A stretch of DNA of 16,309 nucleotides from CAYFQB01 sp964345225 (GTDB lineage: Bacteria; Nitrospirota; Thermodesulfovibrionia; Thermodesulfovibrionales; UBA6898), in contig CAYFQB010000069.1 of NCBI GenBank assembly GCA_964345225.1, positions 1-16,309 of the forward strand. The letters are read 5' to 3'. Shown here one piece after another: positions 1-6,298 of this stretch. The notes beneath the pieces are model-generated. The model had not been told where the DNA came from. It ran no database searches and worked only from the letters and a program-made list of their open reading frames with translations. Made by a program: the position numbers and the translations under genes. How positions within the stretch are numbered: the stretch's first letter is position 1; the number at the start of each line of letters is the position of its first letter.

Positions 1-16
1 TTTTACAGGAGGAATT

Positions 17-1192
17 ATGTTCCATATTGCAGATCCTCGGGAAATCATAGAAGGTAAGATAACGGATGTATATTTCGAACGTGCACTAAAGATTATTAAG
101 GCAAAAAAGTTAAACAAAAAGGTCAAAGCCGAAGTGATTGCAAAAAGCCTTCCGGAGAATTGGCCCTGGACGGTTTTTGCAGGTCTTGAAGAGGCCGGAT
201 ATCTGTTGAAACATTTACCTGTTAAGGTTAGAGCTTTAAAAGAGGGTACGGTATTTTACCCGTTTGAACCTGTCATGGAAATCGAGGGAATGTATCAGGA
301 TTTTTGTGTATATGAAACAGCGATTCTTGGTCTCATATGCCAGGCCTCCGGCATTGCAACAAAAGCAGCCAGATTTAAAAAACTTGCAGGAGAAAGGCCT
401 GTAATAAGTTTCGGTGCACGGAGGATGCACCCTGTACTTGCTCCCATGATTGAAAGGAATGCATATATTGGTGGATGCGATGGAGTTGCTGTTGTAAAGT
501 CTGGTGAAATTATAGGTGAGGACCCCATGGGGACCATGCCGCATGCTCTTATTATATGTTTCGGTTCCACAGTGGAAGCTGTTAAGGCTTATGATGAGGT
601 ACTTGCCCCTAAGATTAAGAGGGTTGCCTTAATTGATACATTTCTAGATGAAAGGTTCGAGTGTATCAATGTAGCAGAGGCATTGGGCAAAAAACTTTTT
701 GCTGTAAGGTTCGATACCCCTTCTTCAAGGCGCGGGAATTTCTACCGTTTACTTGAGGAAACAAGGTGGGAACTTGATATGAGGGGTTACAGTCATATAA
801 AGTTTTATGTGAGCGGTGGTATTAAAGAGGATGATCTGCCTGTTTTGAATCCAATTGTTGATGGTTATGGCATCGGTACCTCCATAAGCAATGCTCCTGT
901 GATCGACTTTTCTTTCGATATAGTGGAGGTTGAGAAAAAGCCTCTATCAAAAAGAGGAAAATGGTCCGGCAGTAAAAAACTCCTGGAATGCGCCAAATGT
1001 TCCGGCAGGAAGATAGTTCCTAATATAGCTGGAGGACGTGGAATATCCTCAAGACCGAGATGTGACTGTGGAGGCAGATATACTGATATTCTTTTTGACT
1101 TTATTGATAACAGAAAAATTCTTTTCCGTGAGGAAAGTCCCGGTAAATTGCGTCAGAGAGTCCTGAAAAATATAAAAAACCTGTCGTTGTGA
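17..1192 (+). CDS. pncB: Nicotinate phosphoribosyltransferase, archaeal-like (family B) type
   Basis: This cytoplasmic NAD-salvage enzyme makes nicotinate mononucleotide from nicotinate and PRPP. The 391-residue protein shows the type II phosphoribosyltransferase barrel signatures: SFGARRMHP (131-139), GTMPHA (172-177, with the histidine expected to be phosphorylated), DTF (207-209), VSGG (265-268) and GIGTS (285-289), the phosphate-binding end of the barrel. The C-terminus adds four cysteines (325, 328, 349, 351; a CxxC and a CxC), which look like a small zinc-binding knuckle. The start is supported by a strong AGGAGG at 7-12, five bases before the ATG. The upstream neighbour lies outside the window, so operon membership is unknown. 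Downstream is repeat DNA. nadA, the de novo NAD gene, lies 2.9 kb away on the same strand. The family call is confident; the zinc knuckle is inferred from cysteine spacing. Confidence 0.93.
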   Translation: MFHIADPREIIEGKITDVYFERALKIIKAKKLNKKVKAEVIAKSLPENWPWTVFAGLEEAGYLLKHLPVKVRALKEGTVFYPFEPVMEIEGMYQDFCVYETAILGLICQASGIATKAARFKKLAGERPVISFGARRMHPVLAPMIERNAYIGGCDGVAVVKSGEIIGEDPMGTMPHALIICFGSTVEAVKAYDEVLAPKIKRVALIDTFLDERFECINVAEALGKKLFAVRFDTPSSRRGNFYRLLEETRWELDMRGYSHIKFYVSGGIKEDDLPVLNPIVDGYGIGTSISNAPVIDFSFDIVEVEKKPLSKRGKWSGSKKLLECAKCSGRKIVPNIAGGRGISSRPRCDCGGRYTDILFDFIDNRKILFREESPGKLRQRVLKNIKNLSL

Positions 1193-1515
1193 TTTTAGAT
1201 AAAAAGGAATGAGTAGCAGGGTGCAGGGGGCAGGGCGTAAAAAGGCAAAGGGCAAAGAGCAAAGAGTAAACAGCAAGTAGTAAAAAGAACGCCATGCGCC
1301 ATGCGATGAGTAAACGGGCATCGTTACCGTAACCGTAAGACGTTACCTTTAAAATTTGCAATTGATAATCAAAAATTCGGAAATTAAATTTCAAAGGGCC
1401 AGTGACTAGTGACTAATGACCTCAAAGGTAGCGGGCGGTAAGGTATTCTCCCTACGGGTCGTTGACCCTATGGGTCATAGACTGTGATCTCGCGATTATT
1501 TAACGGACAAACTAG
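1193..1515. other. Gene-free intergenic region with repeat copy 1
   Basis: These 323 bases separate the phosphoribosyltransferase from queE. Most of the stretch is the heptad composite element annotated separately (1212-1443). The remainder, 1444-1515, holds GC-containing inverted sequence: GGGTC-GTT-GACCC around 1456-1468, and the palindrome GACCCTATGGGTC at 1464-1476. No convincing SD lies in front of queE. The minus-strand open frames across this region encode only low-complexity Leu/Pro/Cys/Ser translations of the heptads and are not genes. Confidence 0.75.
1212..1443. repeat. Composite heptad repeat element, copy 1
   Basis: From 1212 the sequence divides into 7-base units of purine-rich type (AGTAGCA, GGGTGCA, GGGGGCA, GGGCGTA, one extra base, AAAGGCA, AAGGGCA, AAGAGCA, AAGAGTA, and so on to AAAAGAA at 1289). 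CGCCATG CGCCATG CGATGAG TAAACGG follows (1290-1317), then a unique middle with GTTACCGTAACCGTAAGACG. Next come heptads of a different type (AGTGACT AGTGACT AATGACC, from 1401). The element ends with a 31-base module (1413-1443) that matches 3199-3229 with a single mismatch. The order of modules is the same as in the longer copy at 2922-3229. The pattern resembles the short tandemly repeated heptamers known from cyanobacteria; their function is unknown. Confidence 0.85.
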
Positions 1516-2154
1516 ATGAAGGTTTGCGAAATATTTACGAGCATTCAGGGCGAGTCGAGTTATGCCGGCCTGGCATGTACATTTATCAGGCTAAGCGGGT
1601 GTAATTTGAGGTGTTCATATTGTGATACACAATATGTATATGACAACGGGACAGAGATGTACATTAATGAAATTATGAACCGGGTTATGACAGCAGGAGT
1701 AAATCTTGTTGAGATTACAGGAGGTGAGCCTCTTCTTCAGGGGGATGACACGCATAGTCTGATCAGAACACTTCTTGACAAAGGTTTTGAGGTATTGATT
1801 GAAACTAACGGCTCAATAGGTATAAAAGACATTGATAAACGTGCAACTGTTATTCTTGATATAAAAACACCGGGAAGCGGTATGAGCCATGACATGGATT
1901 TCTCTAATCTTGATTATATAAAACCATCAGATGAAATAAAATTCGTAATATGCAGCAGAAATGATTATGACTGGTCAAAAAAAATAATCTCTGATTATAA
2001 ACTTAATGGCAAGTGCAAAATTTTATTTTCCCCGGCATTTGGCGTCCTGGCCCCCTCATTGATTGTCAGGTGGATTATCGAGGATAGGCTGGATGTCAGG
2101 CTTAATATCCAGATTCACAAATATATTTTCGGCCCGGATGAGAGGATGGTTTAA
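1516..2154 (+). CDS. queE: 7-carboxy-7-deazaguanine synthase QueE (radical SAM)
   Basis: QueE converts 6-carboxy-tetrahydropterin to 7-carboxy-7-deazaguanine, the ring-contraction step of queuosine/preQ1 synthesis. The 212-residue protein starts with the family's EIFTSIQGE segment (5-13). It has the radical-SAM 4Fe-4S motif as CNLRCSYC (Cys29, Cys33, Cys36; CX3CX2C) and GGEP (69-72) for SAM binding, followed by ETNGS (96-100) and DIKTPGSG (114-121). Length and start fit the family. No clear SD precedes the ATG and no good -10 lies at the leaderless position either, so its expression signal is unresolved. No other queuosine genes are in the window. The gene converges on the exported-protein gene with a 20-base gap. 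Confidence 0.95.
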   Translation: MKVCEIFTSIQGESSYAGLACTFIRLSGCNLRCSYCDTQYVYDNGTEMYINEIMNRVMTAGVNLVEITGGEPLLQGDDTHSLIRTLLDKGFEVLIETNGSIGIKDIDKRATVILDIKTPGSGMSHDMDFSNLDYIKPSDEIKFVICSRNDYDWSKKIISDYKLNGKCKILFSPAFGVLAPSLIVRWIIEDRLDVRLNIQIHKYIFGPDERMV

Positions 2155-2174
2155 TTGCATCAATAGTAATTTTT

Positions 2175-2792
2175 TTATTTTCTGGACTTGCCACGACCTT
2201 TCTTATGTTCTTTTGGTGTTTTAACCTTATCCTTTCCTTTTCCTTTTTCTATATCATCACAGATATTAACGAAATTCTTACCGCTTTCTCTCATTTTTAT
2301 TATATTTTCAGGTGCAAATTCGTAGTAATCTGATATGAAACGTAAATTGACGAGATTAATAATATCATTGTCTCCGAGTTTTATCTGTTTCCATTCTTTT
2401 TTGGGTTTCTTTTTATAGTAGCCATAAGCCTTCCCATACGGCGGACCAATGACCGCGGTTTCTTTTACCGGTACATAATATATTTCAGGTCCAAGGCCGA
2501 AATGTGTTGATATGTCAAACCAGGACATCCCTTTTAGACGCAGGTCTATTATTATACCTGTAGACACACGTGTTCTTTCGGCAATAAAAAATACGACAGG
2601 AATTTCATTATCTTGAATCCTTCTTTCCCTGATGATTATGACCTCTCTTTGCGGAACACTAAAGTAGTCCCCTATAGCAAGAAAGAAGCTGCCGCCGCTA
2701 TCGCTGATTGATATACCAGCGTTTACTGTTGCTTCTGAAGCAGTACCGTAAGATAACAACAATAAACATACTAAAATTAAAGACTTTTTCAT
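2175..2792 (-). CDS. Exported protein of unknown function, basic C-terminal tail
   Basis: I do not recognise a named family. The 205-residue product begins with a clear signal peptide: MKKS, a hydrophobic stretch to about residue 18, then a Ala/Ser/Thr-rich cleavage zone near 18-22, so it should be periplasmic or exported. The middle is a small mixed alpha/beta-looking domain containing FFIAERTRVSTGIIIDLRLKG (about 68-88), a segment with GPPYGKAYGYYKKK (about 116-129) and a helical stretch up to about 180. The last 23 residues are nearly all Lys/Gly/Arg and probably disordered. The start is set by GGAGG seven bases upstream of the ATG. Candidate promoters lie at 2835-2875. The gene is not in an operon here and sits between queE and the large repeat block. 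Confidence 0.8.
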   Translation of the reverse strand: MKKSLILVCLLLLSYGTASEATVNAGISISDSGGSFFLAIGDYFSVPQREVIIIRERRIQDNEIPVVFFIAERTRVSTGIIIDLRLKGMSWFDISTHFGLGPEIYYVPVKETAVIGPPYGKAYGYYKKKPKKEWKQIKLGDNDIINLVNLRFISDYYEFAPENIIKMRESGKNFVNICDDIEKGKGKDKVKTPKEHKKGRGKSRK

Positions 2793-2834
2793 AATAAATG
2801 CCTCCTTCTAATTAAAATTATTTTAAAAATCCGA

Positions 2835-2875
2835 ATTATAGAGAATATTTTAGTCTGTCATGTATCATAAGTAAA
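2835..2875 (-). promoter_or_regulatory. Promoter region of the exported-protein gene
   Basis: Reading the minus strand, TTTACT (2875-2870) is followed after 17 bases by TAAAAT (2852-2847), a reasonable sigma-70 promoter. A perfect TATAAT lies a little further on (2840-2835), but its best upstream partner, ATGACA, is only 15 bases away. Either would give a leader of about 35-48 bases that carries the GGAGG. The TTTACT lies inside a 20-base motif shared with the lptC promoter. Confidence 0.5.
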
Positions 2876-2887
2876 CCCCGTAGAAAA
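2868..2887 (-). promoter_or_regulatory. Candidate operator motif, copy at the exported-protein promoter
   Basis: On the minus strand this reads TTTTCTACGGGGTTTACTTA. It matches the sequence upstream of lptC (15852-15833) at 18 of 20 positions. In both places the TTTACT within it occupies the -35 position of a promoter with a 17-base spacer. That is compatible with a shared operator or with a dispersed repeat that carries a -35; the sequence alone does not decide which. Confidence 0.4.
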
Positions 2888-2907
2888 GATGATTTTCTTT
2901 ACGGGGT
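2875..2907. repeat. Imperfect 33-base palindrome
   Basis: ACCCCGTA at the left end pairs with TACGGGGT at the right end, and the interior AAAA/TTTT arms continue the pairing with a few wobble or mismatch positions. A second, shorter palindrome, ACGGGGTAAACCCCGT (2901-2916), overlaps its right arm. Such a structure could act as a hairpin in RNA or as a protein site in DNA. It is not followed by a T-run on either strand, so I do not call it a terminator. Confidence 0.55.
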
Positions 2908-2915
2908 AAACCCCG
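2888..2915. repeat. 28-base perfect direct repeat, left copy
   Basis: This block (starting GATGATTTTCTTTACGGGG) recurs without a mismatch at 3229-3256. The two copies bracket the heptad element 2922-3229, as terminal direct repeats or a duplicated target would. The block ends in the ACGGGG-TAAA-CCCCG hairpin sequence. Confidence 0.9.
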
Positions 2916-2921
2916 TAGAAA

Positions 2922-3229
2922 GGCAGTAAGCACTAAGCAGTAAGCAGTAAGGAGTGAGGAGTAAGGAGTGGGAAGTAAAGAGCAGGGCGCAGGGAGCATG
3001 GAGCAGGGCGTAAAGAGTAAGAAGTAAGCAGTAAAAAGCAGGGTGCAAGGAGCAGGGTGAAGGGTAAAAAAGGCAAAAGACAAAGAGTAAGGAATAAAAA
3101 GAACGCCATGCACCAAGCGCCATGCGCTATGCGATGAGTAAACGGGCTTGGTAACCGTTGTCCATAGACTTTTTCAGTTGTTGACCAATGACCAATAACT
3201 AATGACCTCAAAGGTAGCGCGCGGTAAGG
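2922..3229. repeat. Composite heptad repeat element, copy 2
   Basis: From 2922 to 3138 the sequence can be cut without a phase break into about 31 heptads. These start as AGCAGTA/AGGAGTA types, change to GGGCGCA/GGGAGCA types, and end as CGCCATG CACCAAG CGCCATG CGCTATG CGATGAG. TAAACGG (3139-3145) follows, then a unique middle, then a second heptad class (TTGACCA ATGACCA ATAACTA ATGACCT, 3181-3208). The element closes with the 31-base module (3199-3229) shared with copy 1. Strict 7-base phasing over more than 200 bases indicates expansion by slippage or unequal exchange, with subsequent drift. No coding function is apparent. Confidence 0.88.
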
Positions 3230-3256
3230 ATGATTTTCTTTACGGGGTAAACCCCG
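3229..3256. repeat. 28-base perfect direct repeat, right copy
   Basis: Identical to 2888-2915, with start-to-start spacing of 341 bases. It directly follows the 31-base closing module of the heptad element. It lies about 65 bases upstream of the -35 box of the lytic transglycosylase gene. Confidence 0.9.
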
Positions 3257-3322
3257 AATAAAGTGTGATTTTTCTTATAAAAGCGTGAATATAAAAAAAC
3301 AAAGCTGTTACTATATAAATTA

Positions 3323-3351
3323 TTGACACCCATATCCGTAAGTGGTAAGAT
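3323..3351 (+). promoter_or_regulatory. Strong sigma-70 promoter giving a predicted leaderless transcript
   Basis: TTGACA (3323-3328) is a perfect -35 box. It is followed by a 17-base spacer and TAAGAT (3346-3351), five of six matches to the -10 consensus. The start codon of the lytic transglycosylase begins six bases after the -10 box, where transcription itself should start. No SD precedes the ATG. Confidence 0.8.
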
Positions 3352-3357
3352 TTTGTC

Positions 3358-4044
3358 ATGGTTCGAAGAATAGTATTAATATCATTATTTCTATTTCTTT
3401 TTACCACCGTGGCTTTTTCAGATTTATACAGGTATGTAGATGAAAACGGTGTAATCTGCTATACAGATGCACCTTTTGGGAAGAAGTCTGAAAAGGTTTT
3501 AAAGGAAAAGAAGATAATTGATAAAAAGATGAGTGCTGGTTACGACTACAGTAATTATGTTAAAAAAGCAGCTTCGAAATATCGGCTGGAGCCTCAATTA
3601 ATACATGCTGTTATAAAAACCGAGTCGAATGGGAACTACAGGGCTGTATCCAGAAAAGGAGCAATGGGTCTTATGCAGTTGATGCCTTCTACCGCAAATG
3701 CTATGAATGTTAGAAACCCTTTTAATCCTGAGGAAAATATAGAAGGTGGCACAAAATATCTTAGATATCTTATTGAGAAATTCAACGGAAATGTGGAACT
3801 TGCGCTGGCTGCGTATAATGCAGGGCCTAAAACAGTTGAAAAGTATGGAAAAACTCCTCCTTTATCAGAGACAAAGAGATATATTGACAAGGTTTTTTCT
3901 CTGTATAATGGGAAACGATTTTATAGTATCTCTGAACTGAAAATGAAGGACAAATCTTCCCCTATATATAAAATTGTTCTTGAAGATGGCACAATCCTTT
4001 TCACAAATTCATCTCTTATAAATACAGGTGAAGTAAGGTTTTAA
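3358..4044 (+). CDS. Secreted lytic transglycosylase (SLT domain) with DUF4124-like segment
   Basis: A periplasmic murein-cleaving enzyme of the Slt/MltC-like goose-lysozyme fold. The 228-residue protein has a signal peptide (1-21) and then a DUF4124-like motif, LYRYVDENGVICYTDAP (23-39), common at the N-terminus of envelope proteins. The transglycosylase domain follows (about 64-185) with the catalytic glutamate Glu89 in the IKTES motif, GLMQLMP (104-110) and AYNAGP (152-157). After the catalytic domain, IYKIVLEDGTILFTN (203-217) resembles a second DUF4124-type strand pair, an unusual arrangement. The ATG is chosen because it sits at the expected transcription start of a strong promoter; there is no SD. 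nadA begins at the very next base after the TAA, so the two are probably co-transcribed. Confidence 0.92.
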   Translation: MVRRIVLISLFLFLFTTVAFSDLYRYVDENGVICYTDAPFGKKSEKVLKEKKIIDKKMSAGYDYSNYVKKAASKYRLEPQLIHAVIKTESNGNYRAVSRKGAMGLMQLMPSTANAMNVRNPFNPEENIEGGTKYLRYLIEKFNGNVELALAAYNAGPKTVEKYGKTPPLSETKRYIDKVFSLYNGKRFYSISELKMKDKSSPIYKIVLEDGTILFTNSSLINTGEVRF

Positions 4045-5031
4045 ATGCCGTCTGAAATTGATTTCCTTCAGGAAAAGATTCTGAAGTTTAGAGAGCGTAA
4101 TCGCGCAATAATTATATCCCATAATTATCAGAGAGGCGAGATTCAGGATTTAGCAGATTTTGTCGGGGATTCTCTGGAACTTTCAAGAAAAGCAGCGACA
4201 GTAGATTGCGACATGATTGTCTTCTGCGGGGTGAATTTTATGGCAGAAAGTGCTTCGATACTTTCTCCTGACAAGACAGTACTGCTCCCGGAGATTGGCG
4301 CAGTCTGCCCGATGGCAGACATGATTAGGGTTGATTCACCAAGGCCGGTAAGAAAGAGCTTCCCTGGATTTGATAACCCTCCCTCGTTTGTTTATCCTCC
4401 TGAATTTACACTGAGGGATATTAAGCAGAAATACCCTGGTATTCCTGTAGTTACCTATGTAAACACAACCGCAGATGTTAAGGCTGAAAGTGATATATGT
4501 TGCACATCTGCAAATGTAGTGAAGGTAATAGAATCTCTTCCTGATGAACAGGTTATATGTATACCTGATAAAAATCTTTCCATGTGGGCAGCAAAGAACA
4601 CCAGGAAGAAGGTGATTACATGGGATGGGTTTTGCCATGTGCACGAGAGGGTAACACCGGAAGATGTAAAAAAGGCAAGGGAAGAGCATCCAGGTGCTCT
4701 TGTAATGGCACATCCGGAATGCAGGATAGAAGTCCTTGAAATGGCAGATCATGTCACAAGTACATCAGGAATGCTGAAATTCGCAAAATCCTCAACGGTA
4801 AAAGAATTTATTGTTGGTACCGAGATAGGGCTAATGCACAGGTTAAGAAAGGAAAATCCAGACAGTGCCTTTTATCCTCTCAGAAAAGACATGATATGCC
4901 CTAACATGAAAAAGACCACTCTAAAAAGCATACTCAGGGCTTTTGAAGAGAACATATATGTTGTTAAAGTTCTTGAACACATTAGAGTGCCGGCCAAAAG
5001 GGCTCTTGACAGAATGCTGGAAATAAAATAG
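4045..5031 (+). CDS. nadA: Quinolinate synthase NadA
   Basis: NadA condenses iminoaspartate with dihydroxyacetone phosphate to quinolinate in de novo NAD synthesis and needs a 4Fe-4S cluster. The 328-residue protein shows SHNYQRGEIQDLADFVGDS (25-43), the first cluster cysteine in VCPMADM (Cys88), YVNTTADVKAESD (138-150), ICCTSANVVKV (151-161; the second ligand is Cys152 or Cys153), PDKNLS (174-179), MAHPEC (221-226), TSTSGM (238-243) and the third cysteine in CPNMKKTTL (Cys285). Between MADMI and the helix leading to YVNTT there are about 25 extra residues (96-121, rich in Pro and Phe) compared with the versions I know. AAGG six bases upstream of the ATG serves as a weak SD within the end of the transglycosylase gene. 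nadB and nadC are not in the window. Confidence 0.95.
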   Translation: MPSEIDFLQEKILKFRERNRAIIISHNYQRGEIQDLADFVGDSLELSRKAATVDCDMIVFCGVNFMAESASILSPDKTVLLPEIGAVCPMADMIRVDSPRPVRKSFPGFDNPPSFVYPPEFTLRDIKQKYPGIPVVTYVNTTADVKAESDICCTSANVVKVIESLPDEQVICIPDKNLSMWAAKNTRKKVITWDGFCHVHERVTPEDVKKAREEHPGALVMAHPECRIEVLEMADHVTSTSGMLKFAKSSTVKEFIVGTEIGLMHRLRKENPDSAFYPLRKDMICPNMKKTTLKSILRAFEENIYVVKVLEHIRVPAKRALDRMLEIK

Positions 5032-5170
5032 CTGATCAATAAATTTCCCTCTAGGGAGCGAAAGGAATATGTCCAACTACTTAATCCAAAAACTATTTTT
5101 GTGCTGAAATGTATTTTATGGGTTAAAATCCTTGACATGCAGTATTCAACCCCATCATGATAATTAACTA
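5032..5170. other. Short intergenic region upstream of the methyltransferase
   Basis: It contains a small inverted repeat, TCCC-TCTA-GGGA (about 5047-5058), after nadA. The hairpin is short and not followed by a T-run, so it is at best a weak terminator. The 3' part holds promoter-like sequence for the next gene: TTGACA at 5132-5137 and GATAAT at 5159-5164. Confidence 0.5.
5159..5164 (+). promoter_or_regulatory. -10 box placed for leaderless start of the methyltransferase
   Basis: GATAAT matches the -10 consensus at five of six positions and lies exactly six bases before the ATG at 5171, the same geometry as at 3346 and 7455. The perfect TTGACA at 5132 is 21 bases away, which is too far for a standard pair. 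It may instead work with CATGAT (5156-5161, 18-base spacer). Either way the transcript would start at, or only a few bases before, the ATG, and there is no SD. Confidence 0.5.
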
Positions 5171-6298
5171 ATGTCAACAAACAGGCTGGAACAGAAAATA
5201 ATCGAGAGTATCAAAAGAGATGGCCCTATTACTTTCGAAAAGTTTATGGAGATGGCACTTTATGATCCGGTATTTGGTTATTACAGCTCAAAGGAAAACA
5301 GAATTGGAAGGGAAGGGGATTATTATACAAGTTCACATCTCCACTCCTTATTTGGTGCAATGATTGGAAAGCAGATTAGTGAGATGTGGGAGCTTATGGG
5401 AAAACCGGGGAATTTCAGTATTGTAGAAATTGCTTCAGGTGCAGGGTATCTATGCAGGGATATGCTTGATTACATGAGAGACACGGAATTTTTTGACTCT
5501 CTTAATTACATTATTATAGAGATGAACCCTGCAATGAGGGATAAACAGAGAGAGCTTCTCTCTGTATTTTCAAGCAAAGTAAGATGGTTCTCTTCAATGA
5601 ATCAGGTTAAACATATCACGGGATGCATCTTTTCTAACGAGCTCCTGGATGCATTCCCTGTCCATCTTGTCCGGATGGAAGAGAATTTGAAGGAGATATA
5701 TGTTGATGTTGAGGGTGATAGCCTAAAAGAGAAAACCGGGATTTTAAGCAAAGATGACATATTAAAATATTTCAAAGGTTATTCCATTGAACTTGAAGAA
5801 GGTTACAGAACAGAAGTGAATCTGAAGATTAGGGACTGGCTGAATGATATTAATAACTCATTAAGAGAAGGATTTGTTTTTACTGTGGATTACGGCTTTA
5901 CTTCAAGGGATTATTACAGTGAGTACAGAAACAGGGGTACACTTATGTGTTATCACAGGCATCAAATCAGTGAGAATCCATATCAGAATATCGGGGCGCA
6001 GGACATTACAGCACATGTTAATTTTTCATCTCTAAAAAAATGGGGTGAGGAGCTGGGTCTCAAGACAATAGGTTTTTGCGGTCAGGGGGCATTCCTGGTG
6101 TCTTTGGGAATTGATGAGGAGATAAAAAGACTGGCCTCAAGTTCTGATGACTATCTGTTTGAGCTGGCAAGGATTAAAAAGCTGATTATGCCGCAGGGTA
6201 TGGGCGAATCACATCAAGTAAATATTCAATATAAAGGTAATAAGACTTTGAATTTGAAGGGTTTCTCAATAAGAAATCAGATTAAATCATTAACCTAA
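5171..6298 (+). CDS. SAM-dependent methyltransferase, MidA/NDUFAF7 (DUF185) family
   Basis: The 375-residue protein has the characteristic DUF185 N-terminus: ITFEKFMEMALYDPVFGYYSS (20-40) and GDYYTSSHLHSLFG (49-62). The SAM-binding glycine loop is VEIASGAGYLCRDML (85-99), the family motif SNELLDAFPVH occurs at 155-165, and FTVDYGF occurs around 237-243. The mitochondrial relative NDUFAF7 methylates an arginine in a complex I subunit. Bacterial members are mostly of unknown substrate, so no target is assigned. No complex I genes are in the window. The gene stands alone and converges on the TIM-barrel gene with the two 3' ends overlapping by nine bases. The start has no SD and fits a leaderless transcript. 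Confidence 0.88.
   Translation: MSTNRLEQKIIESIKRDGPITFEKFMEMALYDPVFGYYSSKENRIGREGDYYTSSHLHSLFGAMIGKQISEMWELMGKPGNFSIVEIASGAGYLCRDMLDYMRDTEFFDSLNYIIIEMNPAMRDKQRELLSVFSSKVRWFSSMNQVKHITGCIFSNELLDAFPVHLVRMEENLKEIYVDVEGDSLKEKTGILSKDDILKYFKGYSIELEEGYRTEVNLKIRDWLNDINNSLREGFVFTVDYGFTSRDYYSEYRNRGTLMCYHRHQISENPYQNIGAQDITAHVNFSSLKKWGEELGLKTIGFCGQGAFLVSLGIDEEIKRLASSSDDYLFELARIKKLIMPQGMGESHQVNIQYKGNKTLNLKGFSIRNQIKSLT

Larger units (their letters stand above)
2793..3357. other. 565-base intergenic region between divergent genes, mostly repeats
   Basis: The region lies between the start of the exported-protein gene (minus) and the start of the lytic transglycosylase (plus). From left to right it holds the exported-protein promoter (2835-2875), an imperfect palindrome (2875-2907), the heptad element (2922-3229), the second copy of a 28-base repeat (3229-3256), an AT-rich stretch (3257-3322), and a strong sigma-70 promoter (3323-3351). 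Minus-strand open frames of 74-92 codons across 2865-3211 translate to Leu/Pro/Cys/Thr low-complexity sequence and are artefacts of the heptads. Confidence 0.8.

Noticed and set aside
236..570. Minus-strand open frames inside the phosphoribosyltransferase gene
   Set aside because: They are shadows of a strongly supported coding frame and show no recognisable motif or SD.
2875..2907. Intrinsic terminator
   Set aside because: The palindrome lacks a T-run after it on either strand and lies between divergent genes, upstream of both, where no transcript needs to end.
2922..3145. CRISPR array
   Set aside because: The repeats are contiguous 7-base units with no spacers of constant length, and no cas genes are present.
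2865..3211. Overlapping minus-strand open frames of 74-92 codons with Leu/Pro/Cys/Ser-rich translations
   Set aside because: They arise from the heptad repeats read in several frames, have no SD and show no protein-like composition. The same kind of translation appears at 1049-1394 for the other repeat copy.
5132..5154. Perfect TTGACA at 5132 as -35 of the methyltransferase paired with GATAAT
   Set aside because: The spacer would be 21 bases. Only a weaker CATGAT gives an 18-base spacer, so the TTGACA may be partly coincidental.
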